From Opitutia bacterium (GTDB lineage Bacteria; Verrucomicrobiota; Verrucomicrobiia; Opitutales; UBA953): a DNA stretch of 16,988 nucleotides. The notes under the pieces are model-generated. The model worked only from the letters and a program-made list of their open reading frames with translations. It did not search any database and was not told where the DNA came from. A program made the position numbers and the translations under genes. Each line of letters starts with the position of its first letter. The first letter of the stretch is position 1. Shown here piece after piece: positions 1-8,770 of this stretch. Where the stretch lies: NCBI GenBank assembly GCA_947463395.1, contig CANHRV010000011.1, positions 1 through 16,988 on the forward strand, in the 5' to 3' direction.

Positions 1-3000
1 AAGGCTTTTGGTCTCGCTCCTGTGCATGGCAAGGTCGATGGACTCGAAGGCGAGTTACAAGGTTTTGCGGGTAAGGCTCTACTTTGTTCTGCCACCTCAG
101 GTAATTTGGCTACCGGGGCAATCACTTCTCCTGAAATCCCCGTGGTTGATCCGCATCTCTATTTAGGATTTTTAATTGGTGGTGGCAGTCAGCCAGATAA
201 ATTGGCTGTTCAGTTACTCGTTGATGGTAAGGTTGTGAGATCGGCAACGGGAAATAACAGTTTTGTTTTACGTCAGGAGGTTTGGAATCTTTCAGAGTTC
301 AAAGGTAAGAAAGTCGTGATTCGTGTGCTTGATGATGCCACAGGTTCTTGGGGTTTTATTGCTGCTGACCAATTTGTTTTTTCAACGGACGATAAACCTG
401 ATTTTTCAGTGTTGGGTAATGACGATGTTGCCGATCATCTTATTCGAGTGCCTAGCGAAGCTTCGGTTGCTGTTTTTCCTGGTTTAAGTTTTAAGCAAGT
501 CGCCGATTATAAATCGGCTCAGATTACTTCCCCCACTTCGATTGCTTTTGGCAATCAAGGGCAGTTGTTTATTGCGGAGACGCACCGATTCCGTTTTGGG
601 GTCGAAGATGATCGCGACTGTCTTTATTGGTATTTGCAAGACCTAGCCAATCGCACCAACGAAGAGCGGAAGGCGATGTACGAAAAATGGTCGAGTAAGA
701 AATCTTCGGACTATTTTACTGCTAAGTCAGAAGTGATTCGTCTTCTTTCCGATGAAAAATCTGATGGGACGTATGCCAAGTCTTCGGTTTTTGCGGATAA
801 CTTCCGCGATGCACTTGATGGCACTGCTGGAGGGGTTTTTGCTTGGGATGATACGGTTTACTTTGCCTGTATTCCGAAGCTTTGGATGTTACGAAATCCC
901 AACCAAAGTGGCGTGTCCAATGAGCGCAAAGTCATCGAAGAAGGTTTTGGTGTTCGTGTTTCCTTCTCGGGTCACGATATGAACGGTTTTGTTTTGGGTT
1001 ATGATGGTCGACTTTATGGAACGATTGGTGATCGTGGATTTAATTTAACAACCAAGGAGGGCCGAAAATACGACCACCCAGATATCGGTGCGGTATTTCG
1101 TTTTGAACCTGATGGCACACAGTTCGAGGTCATCTATAAAGGTCTACGAAATCCTAAAGAATTTGCTTTCGATCAATTTGGTAACGCAGTGACCGTTGAT
1201 AATAATTCCGACCAAGGTGACAAAGCTCGTTTAGTCTATATCGTTGAGGGTGGAGATTCGGGTTGGGAGATGGAGCACCAAGCCATGCATACCTTCCACC
1301 GTGAAATTGGGCTCGAGCGACGTCCTCCCTCTCGCTGGATGAATGAGCGTATGTGGGAAACTCAAAATCCTTCTCAGCCAGCTTTCATGTTGCCCCCCGT
1401 CGATTATATCTGTGCTGGTCCTTCGGGGTTAACTTACAATCCTGGGGCTGGCTTTTTGGAGTCCGAGGTAGGTCATTTCCATATTTGCGATTACCGTGGT
1501 TCTTCCAGTGCCTCGGGTATTTGGTCTTTTAAGATTGAGCCCTTAGGCGCAGGTATGCGCATGGCTCATAAACATCAACTGATTTGGGGTTTGGCTGCGA
1601 CGGATATCGAATACGACTGGAAGGGTCGTTTATTTATCTCTGACTTTATTGGTGGATGGGAATCTCACGAAGCGGGCCGGGTTGTGAGTTTGACCGCCGA
1701 AAAACCTTATCAGCCTGAAGCAACGGCTCAAGTGGCATCGTTGATTCGTGAAGGTTTAAACAAAAAAACGTCAGCCGAACTCGCGGTACTTTTAAGTCAT
1801 GCTGACCAGCGCATTCGTTTACGTGCACAGTTGGAGTTAACTCGACGCCCCGAAGGCTTAACAGTCTTTGAAAAAGCGACGCAGTCGAAGAACCTGATTG
1901 AACGCTTACATGGTATCTGGGGCTTGGGAATTTTATCTCGTCGCGGTCCAGCGATTGCTCCGAACGATGTTTGGAATAACACCTCTCCCGCTATCGCCTC
2001 GGTTGAAGATCGAACCAAGGCTGCCAAAATTCTCGTACCTCTGTTAGCTGATGCGGATGCCGAGGTGCGTGTTCAGGCGGTACGAGCACTTTCTGAATCG
2101 CCTCTCTCGGGTAACGATTTGCCACTAGGTAAATTGATCCTCGATCCCTCTCTGCGCGTTCGTTCCTTTGCGGCGATTGCTGCGGGTCGAATGGGAGCAG
2201 ATAAATTCTTGCCAGAAGTCTTTACGATGCTTCAGGAAAATGCCGATGTTGACCCAGTTTTACGTCACGCTGGTTCAATGGCTATCGATGGAATGTGCAA
2301 GACGGCTGAGCAATTAGATAAGGCAGTTAATCACGAGTCGGCTTCCGTACGCTTGGCAGCCGTGGTGACTCTCCGTCGTCGGGGTGACGCCAGTGTAGAG
2401 CGATTAGTCCAAGATTCTTCTATCATTGTTGCGGATGAGGCTATTCGTGCTATCAACGATAAAGATCTAAAGTCAGCCCGACCCGCTGTGGCGGCTTTGA
2501 TTGATAATCGAAACAAGCGTGAGTGGTCGCCCTTCATGCTTCGTCGCTTAATTCACAATGCTTTCCGCGTTGGAGGTGAAGAAAATGCTGCTCGCGTTGT
2601 TGCCGTTGCCGTCGACGAAAAAACTCCTGAAGAGGTCCGTTTGGAGGCATTACGTTTGATGAGCCTCTGGGTAGAGCCCTTCCCCGTAAATCAATTTACT
2701 GGGCACTGGTCGCCCTTGCCTAAGCGCTCCTCGAGCGAGATTCACAAAGTTCTAAGTGCCGCTCTGCCTCAATTAATTAAGGGCAGTTCTGAACTTATCC
2801 GTGCCACCCTTGATTTAGTCGGCAAGTATCAATTGAATACGGACTCTTTGCCGAATCAGACCTTGGCAAACTTGATTGCGAATCAACAGCTCAGTGGGTC
2901 CGCTCGATCCAAGGCTTTAGAGATGTTGTTAGCCCGTCAATCGGATGATGTTTTAGAAGTCGCCAAAAAATATGCCTCGGATGTGCAGGATGATGTGGCG

Positions 3001-4218
3001 TTGATTGCGATTGCTGAGTTAGCCCGTCAGAAGCCCGAACTGGGCCTAATCGAATATCGCAAAGCTGTAACGGCTTCTTCGGCTTATCGTCGTCAGCAGG
3101 CTTGGAAGGCGCTGGCTTCATTCCAAGCGGGTGGAGTCGAGGCTCTGTTCCTTGAACAAATCAAGGCTCTCGAAGTTTCGAAGGGTGTATCTCCCGCTGC
3201 CATTGAGTTAATGGAAGCGGCGCAAGTTCGTTCGGAAGCGTCAATTAAGACCGCCTTGGAGGCTCTAAAGACTGCTTTGAATACTAATCCTGATACTTTG
3301 ATGAAGTGGATGCCTTCTCTTGAAGGTGGCGACGCTTCCAATGGCTTTGCACTCTTCCAAGCTCTGCCTGCAGGTCAGTGTATGCGTTGTCATAAATATT
3401 CTGCGGACGGCCACTCGGCTGGTGGTGAAGCAGGACCTAATCTTGCCGGAGTCGCCAAGCGAGGTGACCGTCGTTACCTCCTTGAATCGATTGTACATGC
3501 CAATGCTGCGGTCGCATCGGGTTATGGTGCGGTTAATATCGAACTTACTAACGGTGGATCTCTCACCGGTACATTACTTCAAGACACGACCAGTTATGTT
3601 GACGTCGATGTTGCAGGTAACCGTTGGCGTGTGGCTCGTAGTGACATCAAGAGTATGACACCACCTGTTTCAGGTATGCCTGTCTTGGAAAATGCCCTAA
3701 CGCCTCATGAGGTTCGCGATCTTGTCGCTTGGTTATCTACCTTGGATAAGAGTGCACAAACTGAGAAGCGACCTGATCCTAAACCTCTTGATATTTCCAC
3801 AATTAAACCTGCTACACCAGCTGTTGTGGCTTCTAATATTGATCCTGCCGTGATGGCCGCTGGTAAGACTGCCTACATGACCTGTGCAGGTTGCCACGGG
3901 GCCAACGGTGAGGGTACGGCGATTGCGCCTCCGCTGGCTAATTCCAATTGGGTCAATGGTCCTGTCGAAAACCTCATTCGGATTCAGTTACGTGGCCTCC
4001 AAGGACCTATTACTGTTTCGGGTAAAGCCTATACGCCCCCGATGCCGATGATGCCCTTGGCGCACCAAACGGATGATCAAATTGCCGCGGTATTAACCTA
4101 TATACGTAATAGCTTCGGTAACTCGGCTTCGGTGGTTAAGCCTGAAGAAGTCAAGGCACTCCGCGGTGAAGTCGGTAAGCCTATGCTGACCGAAGCGGAT
4201 TTAATTCCCACCAAGTAA
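1..4218 (+). CDS. PVC-type membrane-bound dehydrogenase/HEAT-repeat/dihaem cytochrome c fusion protein (5' end outside window)
   Basis: The frame is open from base 1, so the true start lies upstream; the GTG at 22 is not a convincing start. The visible 1405 residues hold, in order: a beta-sandwich, carbohydrate-binding-like module (to about base 410); a sorbosone/glucose-dehydrogenase-like propeller (about 520-1690); a long alpha-helical HEAT-like stretch (about 1735-3290); a first cytochrome c domain with CMRCH at 3379-3393 and a possible Met ligand in GMP; and a second with CAGCH at 3883-3897 and a Met-rich PPMPMMP ligand region. This matches the architecture of the Pirellula/Verrucomicrobium-type putative membrane-bound dehydrogenase and haem-binding families. 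Such proteins are exported and thought to oxidise sugars or polysaccharide fragments, passing electrons through the c haems; the substrate is unknown. A terminator follows directly. Family assignment is strong, exact function is not. Confidence 0.9.
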   Translation, partial: KAFGLAPVHGKVDGLEGELQGFAGKALLCSATSGNLATGAITSPEIPVVDPHLYLGFLIGGGSQPDKLAVQLLVDGKVVRSATGNNSFVLRQEVWNLSEFKGKKVVIRVLDDATGSWGFIAADQFVFSTDDKPDFSVLGNDDVADHLIRVPSEASVAVFPGLSFKQVADYKSAQITSPTSIAFGNQGQLFIAETHRFRFGVEDDRDCLYWYLQDLANRTNEERKAMYEKWSSKKSSDYFTAKSEVIRLLSDEKSDGTYAKSSVFADNFRDALDGTAGGVFAWDDTVYFACIPKLWMLRNPNQSGVSNERKVIEEGFGVRVSFSGHDMNGFVLGYDGRLYGTIGDRGFNLTTKEGRKYDHPDIGAVFRFEPDGTQFEVIYKGLRNPKEFAFDQFGNAVTVDNNSDQGDKARLVYIVEGGDSGWEMEHQAMHTFHREIGLERRPPSRWMNERMWETQNPSQPAFMLPPVDYICAGPSGLTYNPGAGFLESEVGHFHICDYRGSSSASGIWSFKIEPLGAGMRMAHKHQLIWGLAATDIEYDWKGRLFISDFIGGWESHEAGRVVSLTAEKPYQPEATAQVASLIREGLNKKTSAELAVLLSHADQRIRLRAQLELTRRPEGLTVFEKATQSKNLIERLHGIWGLGILSRRGPAIAPNDVWNNTSPAIASVEDRTKAAKILVPLLADADAEVRVQAVRALSESPLSGNDLPLGKLILDPSLRVRSFAAIAAGRMGADKFLPEVFTMLQENADVDPVLRHAGSMAIDGMCKTAEQLDKAVNHESASVRLAAVVTLRRRGDASVERLVQDSSIIVADEAIRAINDKDLKSARPAVAALIDNRNKREWSPFMLRRLIHNAFRVGGEENAARVVAVAVDEKTPEEVRLEALRLMSLWVEPFPVNQFTGHWSPLPKRSSSEIHKVLSAALPQLIKGSSELIRATLDLVGKYQLNTDSLPNQTLANLIANQQLSGSARSKALEMLLARQSDDVLEVAKKYASDVQDDVALIAIAELARQKPELGLIEYRKAVTASSAYRRQQAWKALASFQAGGVEALFLEQIKALEVSKGVSPAAIELMEAAQVRSEASIKTALEALKTALNTNPDTLMKWMPSLEGGDASNGFALFQALPAGQCMRCHKYSADGHSAGGEAGPNLAGVAKRGDRRYLLESIVHANAAVASGYGAVNIELTNGGSLTGTLLQDTTSYVDVDVAGNRWRVARSDIKSMTPPVSGMPVLENALTPHEVRDLVAWLSTLDKSAQTEKRPDPKPLDISTIKPATPAVVASNIDPAVMAAGKTAYMTCAGCHGANGEGTAIAPPLANSNWVNGPVENLIRIQLRGLQGPITVSGKAYTPPMPMMPLAHQTDDQIAAVLTYIRNSFGNSASVVKPEEVKALRGEVGKPMLTEADLIPTK

Positions 4219-4243
4219 TACCTCGACGTCATTCAAAATTCTC

Positions 4244-4281
4244 AAAAGAGGAGTGTCGATTAACGGCACTCCTCTTTTTTT
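4244..4281 (+). terminator. Rho-independent terminator of the dehydrogenase gene
   Basis: The arms AAAAGAGGAGTG (4244-4255) and CACTCCTCTTTT (4267-4278) pair perfectly around an 11-base loop, and the T run continues to 4281. It begins 25 bases after the stop codon. The A run on the left arm gives a U tract on the other strand too, so it may also stop the convergent gene ending at 4286. Confidence 0.9.
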
Positions 4282-4285
4282 GTGA

Positions 4286-4798
4286 CTATCGAGTATGATT
4301 TGCCAAAAACTTCCCCTTTTCGTCAACCCATTCGATTCGTTCAATGGGTTGATTTATTTTCTGATTAACAAGGGGAACGATATAAGCAGCTTGGGGATGG
4401 ATTGTATAAGTTTGCTTGGTACCTCGAGTGATTCGCGTAACAAAGCGAAACGTGCGTTGCCTTATTTCGCATCGCACAAATGCAATGTCGGTGGCGATAT
4501 CTGTTTCTGCATCATCGACGACGATAACCCATTCTTTAGAAAAATCGGGCTTGATGGCCATTAAACCATTTAGCGCTGCAGGATGAAAATGTTTATCAAA
4601 TTCACTTTCCGTTTGGATGATTAAATAACGTGGCTCAGAAGTTTTGCTGATGAGAAAAAATCGCTCTAACTTTTTTCCGTTTAAAACGTGTGTTGCGGAA
4701 TTTGTATTCGATTGAAAATAGTAATAGACGCCAAAGTTTATCATTAAAGCGATGAGGGCGAGGCCTATCGCCCAAATCCAGTGTCTCTCTATTTTCAT
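4286..4798 (-). CDS. Hypothetical protein with N-terminal membrane anchor
   Basis: A 170-residue protein of no family I recognise. Residues about 7-28 form one hydrophobic segment after a short basic start (MKIERHW), so it is probably a single-pass anchor or uncleaved signal with the remaining ~140 residues outside the cytoplasm. That part alternates short hydrophobic and charged stretches as in a small alpha/beta domain (for example SKEWVIVVDDAETDIATD), with a basic, aromatic C-terminal half; no catalytic motif is evident. The ATG has no clear ribosome binding site. It lies downstream of the aldolase on the same strand but behind that gene's terminator, so it is probably transcribed separately. 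The reading frame is intact and well bounded by terminators, which supports a real gene. Confidence 0.7.
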   Translation of the reverse strand: MKIERHWIWAIGLALIALMINFGVYYYFQSNTNSATHVLNGKKLERFFLISKTSEPRYLIIQTESEFDKHFHPAALNGLMAIKPDFSKEWVIVVDDAETDIATDIAFVRCEIRQRTFRFVTRITRGTKQTYTIHPQAAYIVPLVNQKINQPIERIEWVDEKGKFLANHTR

Positions 4799-4802
4799 CG
4801 TG

Positions 4803-4843
4803 AAAGCCTAGGCGGGCTTTTGATGGGGTCAAGGTGAGCACCT
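4803..4843. promoter_or_regulatory. Inverted repeats upstream of the hypothetical membrane protein
   Basis: Two small symmetric elements lie just ahead of the start at 4798: AAAGCC/GGCTTT with a 6-base spacer (4803-4820), and a 12-base near-palindrome AGGTGAGCACCT (4832-4843). On the minus strand a weak promoter-like pair (TTGGCT, 17 bases, GATTAG) would place the near-palindrome just after the -10, where an operator could sit. Only the symmetry is directly visible; the function is inferred. Confidence 0.3.
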
Positions 4844-4871
4844 AATCTCGGGCAACCTTATTAAAGCCAAC

Positions 4872-4899
4872 AAAAAAGCCCCAGAATTCTGGGGCTTTT
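4872..4899 (-). terminator. Terminator of the aldolase gene
   Basis: A perfect 26-base inverted repeat (4874-4899) with left arm AAAAGCCCCAGAA and right arm TTCTGGGGCTTTT. It lies about 20 bases beyond the aldolase stop codon and ends in a six-base U tract on the minus strand (A run 4872-4877). The symmetric T run on the plus strand means it could act in both directions. Confidence 0.88.
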
Positions 4900-4919
4900 G
4901 ATGGAGTCGATACTCGGAC

Positions 4920-5990
4920 TTAAGCAATCGTAACCTCTTTGGAAAGGTAAACGTCCTGAATCGTGTGTAAGAGCTTTGCACCTTCTTCGATAGGGCGTTG
5001 AAAAGCCTTTCGACCTGAGATGAGGCCTTGACCGCCAGCTCGCTTGTTAATGACCGCCGTCTTCACGGCTTCGGCAAAGTCATTGCTGCCTGAAGGGCCA
5101 CCTGAATTAATCAAGCCGATGCGACCCATGTAGCAGTTGGCCACTTGGTAACGAGTGAGGTCGATAGGATGGTCGGAGCTGAGATCCGTATACATGCGCT
5201 TATCGATTTTACCGTAAGAGGACTCGGTTTGCTGGATGGCGAGATAACCCCCATTGTTCTCAGGAAGCTTCTGTTTGATGATGTCAGCACAGATGGTTAC
5301 GCCAAGGTGGTTTGCTTGACCGGTGAGGTCAGCCGAGACGTGGTAATCTTTGTCCTTTTTGAAAGCACTATTGCGAGTGTAGCACCAGAGTACGGTCGCC
5401 ATGCCTTGTTCGTGCGCCATTTGGAAGGCCTTGGAGACTTCGATGATTTGGCGATTTGATTCGGCGGAACCAAAGTAAATGGTGGCTCCAACGGCCGCAC
5501 AACCCATGTCAGCGGCTTGCTTAATGGTGCCGTACATCACTTGGTCGCCTACATTGGGGTAGGTGAGCAACTGATTATGATTAATCTTAACCATGAAGGG
5601 AATCTTGTGGGCATAACGACGAGAGACGCTGCTTAAGACTCCGTAGGTGGAACAGACTGCATTACAGCCACCTTCAATGGCTAATTTGACGATGTTTTCA
5701 CCGTCGAAATAAATTGGATTTTTAGCGAAAGAAGCACCGGCGGAGTGCTCGATACCTTGGTCAACAGGGAGAATGGATACATAACCAGTGTTGGCGAGGC
5801 GACCAGAACCGTAAAGGCGTTGTAAGTTAGCTAACACACGGTTGCTTCGATCGGAGGCACCGAAAGCATAATCAACCCAATCGGCACGAGGGTGATGAAT
5901 TTGGTTTTTCTTAATCTTCGGGTTGCTGAATCCCAGGAGGGATTCCGCTTCATTGCCCAGAAGTTTTTGGATTTCGCTGTAGTTGCTCAT
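4920..5990 (-). CDS. fbaB: Fructose-bisphosphate aldolase class I (DhnA/FbaB type)
   Basis: Cleaves fructose 1,6-bisphosphate to dihydroxyacetone phosphate and glyceraldehyde 3-phosphate in glycolysis and runs the reverse step in gluconeogenesis, by a Schiff-base mechanism in the cytoplasm. The 356 residues match the usual FbaB length (~350). Recognisable family segments are SILPVDQGIEH (72-82), MVKINHNQLLTY (133-144), ADIIKQKLPENNGG (235-248; Lys239 is the likely Schiff-base residue by family comparison), and the phosphate-binding glycine-rich stretches INSGGPSGSNDF (about 295-305) and GGQGLISGRKAF (319-330). The ATG at 5990 fits the family N-terminus although no Shine-Dalgarno precedes it. 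It is monocistronic: 126 bases separate it from the transporter gene upstream, and a strong terminator follows. Confidence 0.95.
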   Translation of the reverse strand: MSNYSEIQKLLGNEAESLLGFSNPKIKKNQIHHPRADWVDYAFGASDRSNRVLANLQRLYGSGRLANTGYVSILPVDQGIEHSAGASFAKNPIYFDGENIVKLAIEGGCNAVCSTYGVLSSVSRRYAHKIPFMVKINHNQLLTYPNVGDQVMYGTIKQAADMGCAAVGATIYFGSAESNRQIIEVSKAFQMAHEQGMATVLWCYTRNSAFKKDKDYHVSADLTGQANHLGVTICADIIKQKLPENNGGYLAIQQTESSYGKIDKRMYTDLSSDHPIDLTRYQVANCYMGRIGLINSGGPSGSNDFAEAVKTAVINKRAGGQGLISGRKAFQRPIEEGAKLLHTIQDVYLSKEVTIA

Positions 5991-6116
5991 GGTAAGAGGG
6001 TATCGATGCTATCTACAAAAGGTGGATTCTCGGCTTGGGCATCAAGCCATAATTTTGATTCACCATGAAAAGGTCTAAGAAGTACCCTCGGTTGCTCAGA
6101 TTCGGGCTGAACTTGA

Positions 6117-7976
6117 TTAAATTTGCCAATCTTCGGCTACTGCGGAGGCCGGTTTAGGTAAAACAGGGTGGGGTGCGGTCACAATATGTAAAACTGCTTG
6201 GGCATTGCCCGTTAACTCTCGAGCTCTTTTGACGGCTTGTGCGAGAGCCGAGGTGGGGTTGGTTTCATTCCAAGGGATAACATTCTCATGTCCGATTGTT
6301 TTAACCAAACCTGCTTTTTCAAAAATACGCATCGTCTCGGGTTTGGCCTCGCAAAGAATGAGATGACGGCTGGAAGATTTTAAGGTGTTGGCTAAATCTT
6401 GTAACAATAACACTCCGTTAGCATCGAGATGGTGGGCTTCACGAAATTTAAGAATCAGTACTTTTAAATTCGGATCTGCTGAGGCTCTACGCAGGTGTTC
6501 ATGAAAAGCCTGTGTGGCGCCAAAGTGTAAACTTCCCTCGACGTGTAGAATCGAAATGCCAGTCGTTTTTTGCCCCTTGGGTCGCTGTTTAATTTCTCCT
6601 GTTTCCGAGAAGTCGTATTCGACCACTTCAGGCTCAGAGGTCTTTTTGAGATAAAAGGCGATGGCAATCGCTGTTCCAAAAAAGATGGCTACATCGAGAG
6701 GTGCAATCAGAGCAGTCAGAAAAGTTGTTAAAAAGACGGCACGATCTTGTAGTCCTGATTTGAGAATGAGTTTAATGGTGGGAAGATTAGCTAATTCGAT
6801 TTCAACTAAAATTACGATAATTGCCAAAGACGCTAAAGGAACCACGGCCACCCAGTTGCTCGCCAAATAGGCACCGGCCAAAATAAATCCTCCGCAGAAG
6901 AGAGAGGCGAGTGCGGTACGAGCACCGCTGGAGATGTTAAGTGCGGAGCGACTGATTGAGCCAGAAGCTGCCATTCCGCCCGTGAAAGCGCAAACGAGGT
7001 TAGCCATACCAAGTCCAAAAACCTCTTGATGAAGGTCCGAGGGATGACCTGTTTTAAGTGCTGAGGCTCGTGCGTTAGCCGTTCCTTCGATAATAATGAG
7101 AACGGCTAAAGCTAAAGCAGGTGAGAAAAGAACTGAAAGCGTCCGTAAAGAGAAGTCTGGTTGATATAACGTTGTCGCAGAGCGAGCGGCATCGCCAACA
7201 TATTGAACGAGGGCATGTGTACTGCCTTGGTTGTTTGCAACATTCTGAGCCAACATCGCACCGAACGTTGTGATGGCGACCGAACCAAGGATGGCCTTAC
7301 CTGTGCCGTAATTTTTTCGTAAAAGATAGTAGGCGATTCCTGTGATGATGGCAAAGCCCAGCTCAGGGTTGATTAACTGTCGCCCCATTTTAATGAAATA
7401 CCAAAAAACTTCGGGTAAGCTTTCTCCAGCGTGTTCTCCGGTCATACCTGCCACATAGGGAAGTTGTAGAGCAATGACTCTTAGAGCAGCGGCGGCAATG
7501 TAAGCCGAGATAACAGTACGAGGGACGAAATCGACAAATCCACTTAATCGAAGCCACGAAGCAATGAGCAGAAAAATTCCTGTCATCAAGACGAGTGTCG
7601 GTAAGGCGGCGACACGTTGATCAGGTGAGAGCACGCCCAATGTGGCAAAGGTTCCTAAAAGCATGGCCGCCGAAGCATTAGTTGGGCCTGCAGAGAGATT
7701 GATGGATCCCGTAAAGATGGCTGAAACGAGAGCGGCAACTCCGCAACCAACCAGTCCGCACCACACAGGTAAACCTGCCTTCATCGCAAAGGCCATCGAC
7801 ATCGGGAAAGCGAGAAGTGCCACATTTAATCCGGCGATTATATCCGCCTTCAGGGAGGCTTGATTGGTTTCAACAAACGCTCGACTAATAGGGAAAAATC
7901 GTGGGCGAGGAATTCGGCCTATTTTTTGGATAACTTGGCGAACACGAGAAAAGAAAGTAGCAGGGCTATAACTCAC
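6117..7976 (-). CDS. SulP family anion transporter with C-terminal STAS domain
   Basis: An inner-membrane anion permease of the SulP/SLC26 family, whose bacterial members move sulfate, bicarbonate or dicarboxylates; the substrate cannot be read from sequence. Residues about 44-443 are a dozen or so hydrophobic segments with family hallmarks: the helix-1 motif LLAFPMSMAFA (54-64), SAGPTNASAAM (95-105) and SGSISRSALNISSGARTA (338-355). A STAS domain follows (about 472-580) with HVEGSLHFGA and LDANGVLLLQDL, then a ~35-residue tail. The start is GTG at 7976: a TGA precedes it in frame and the next in-frame Met is near residue 59, inside helix 1, so GTG is the only reasonable choice. It lies 49 bases after the DUF2017-like gene with no obvious terminator between them, so it may share that transcript. 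Confidence 0.93.
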   Translation of the reverse strand: MSYSPATFFSRVRQVIQKIGRIPRPRFFPISRAFVETNQASLKADIIAGLNVALLAFPMSMAFAMKAGLPVWCGLVGCGVAALVSAIFTGSINLSAGPTNASAAMLLGTFATLGVLSPDQRVAALPTLVLMTGIFLLIASWLRLSGFVDFVPRTVISAYIAAAALRVIALQLPYVAGMTGEHAGESLPEVFWYFIKMGRQLINPELGFAIITGIAYYLLRKNYGTGKAILGSVAITTFGAMLAQNVANNQGSTHALVQYVGDAARSATTLYQPDFSLRTLSVLFSPALALAVLIIIEGTANARASALKTGHPSDLHQEVFGLGMANLVCAFTGGMAASGSISRSALNISSGARTALASLFCGGFILAGAYLASNWVAVVPLASLAIIVILVEIELANLPTIKLILKSGLQDRAVFLTTFLTALIAPLDVAIFFGTAIAIAFYLKKTSEPEVVEYDFSETGEIKQRPKGQKTTGISILHVEGSLHFGATQAFHEHLRRASADPNLKVLILKFREAHHLDANGVLLLQDLANTLKSSSRHLILCEAKPETMRIFEKAGLVKTIGHENVIPWNETNPTSALAQAVKRARELTGNAQAVLHIVTAPHPVLPKPASAVAEDWQI

Positions 7977-8025
7977 CCCATTTGTTTTGCTGAAGCCACG
8001 AAATCACTCAAATGCTTTTTTTGAA

Positions 8026-8490
8026 TTAATCGAAAGCCTCAGAATCAATCTGACTAATCAGCGATTGCTGTAAAAGACCAAAGCAGGAGTAGCACGCCAG
8101 GGCATGTCGTTTTTCATTGGGTAAATTCTCGTCGTCTAAATCCTCGGCCCTTTCGAGTTGATCATCGGGAATATCTGAAAAAACCAATTCACGAAGGGCA
8201 AAACGAACGGCTGAAAGAGCACGAAGAAAGGCGAGCGACTGTGCTTCATTCTTGAGGATAATCACCGCGGGTTCACCTTTGGCATTGGCAAAGGCAGCGG
8301 CCAAGAGGCGAGCTTCTTCTCCCGCTTGAGCAGAAAGGCTCTCGGTCCAGAAGGAGGCGACTTCTTTATCGGTATCGGGAATCTGGGCTCGATTAACCGA
8401 AACCCGTGCAGCGGCTGGTGCAATTAAGCGCAATAAGTCAGTCAGCACATTACGTGCTTCAGCCGTCATGGTTAATCGAAGTTCAGCCAT
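8026..8490 (-). CDS. DUF2017-like protein encoded next to clpS
   Basis: A 154-residue soluble, mostly helical, acidic protein. The spacing of conserved-looking segments, FLRALSAVRFALRELVF in the middle and CYSCFGLLQQSLISQID near the end, resembles DUF2017, a family of unknown function usually encoded next to clpS in Actinobacteria. I assign it on that similarity plus position, so family membership is probable, not certain. The start overlaps the end of clpS by 8 bases (the clpS stop TGA lies just inside this gene), and no Shine-Dalgarno is seen, so translation is probably coupled to clpS. A role as accessory to ClpS or the Clp protease is a guess from gene neighbourhood. Confidence 0.75.
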   Translation of the reverse strand: MAELRLTMTAEARNVLTDLLRLIAPAAARVSVNRAQIPDTDKEVASFWTESLSAQAGEEARLLAAAFANAKGEPAVIILKNEAQSLAFLRALSAVRFALRELVFSDIPDDQLERAEDLDDENLPNEKRHALACYSCFGLLQQSLISQIDSEAFD

Positions 8491-8770
8491 TTTTTTCTAA
8501 TTTTGCACTGAGGTGCCATTGTTGAAGTTCTAGGACAATCATTTCTGCTCTTTCGCGTTCACCCGTCCACACCGTGGCTCTTCCTTCACTGTGAACTTTC
8601 AACATGAATTTTTCCGCTTGGGTATGACTGATGCCTAGAACATTAACGAAAACAACAATGACATAACCCTGAAAGTTAACGGGATCATTCAGTACGACGA
8701 CATTCCACTGCGGACTAGCTGAGACGACTTTTTCTGTTCCAATCTCTGGCTTAATTTTAGGTTTGGCCAT
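8483..8770 (-). CDS. clpS: ATP-dependent Clp protease adaptor ClpS
   Basis: ClpS binds proteins with N-end-rule destabilising N-terminal residues and delivers them to the ClpA/ClpC unfoldase of the Clp protease. The 95 residues show the family core: WNVVVLNDPVNFQGYV (about 22-37; the NDP part corresponds to the substrate-pocket NDD of E. coli), FVNVLGISHTQAEKFML and VHSEGRATVW. The NDPVNF variant and the VWTGERERAE segment are closer to the actinobacterial form than to the E. coli form. The N-terminal extension of ~20 residues is short and charged. The gene overlaps the end of the histidine kinase by 14 bases and the next gene by 8. GGGAG lies 12 bases before the ATG, one of the few Shine-Dalgarno-like sites in the window, though far from the start. 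Confidence 0.93.
   Translation of the reverse strand: MAKPKIKPEIGTEKVVSASPQWNVVVLNDPVNFQGYVIVVFVNVLGISHTQAEKFMLKVHSEGRATVWTGERERAEMIVLELQQWHLSAKLEKNG

Noticed and set aside
3320..3658. 112-residue ORF on the plus strand within the cytochrome c region
   Set aside because: It lies in another frame of a clearly coding gene with both haem motifs intact, and its translation shows no family features.
5145..5459. 104-residue antisense ORF in the aldolase gene
   Set aside because: It is opposite a strongly conserved enzyme, has no independent start signal and no recognisable product.
6032..6048. GGCTTG/CAAGCC hairpin between the SulP and aldolase genes
   Set aside because: Only six pairs and no U tract on either strand, so it is not a convincing terminator; too short to call regulatory.
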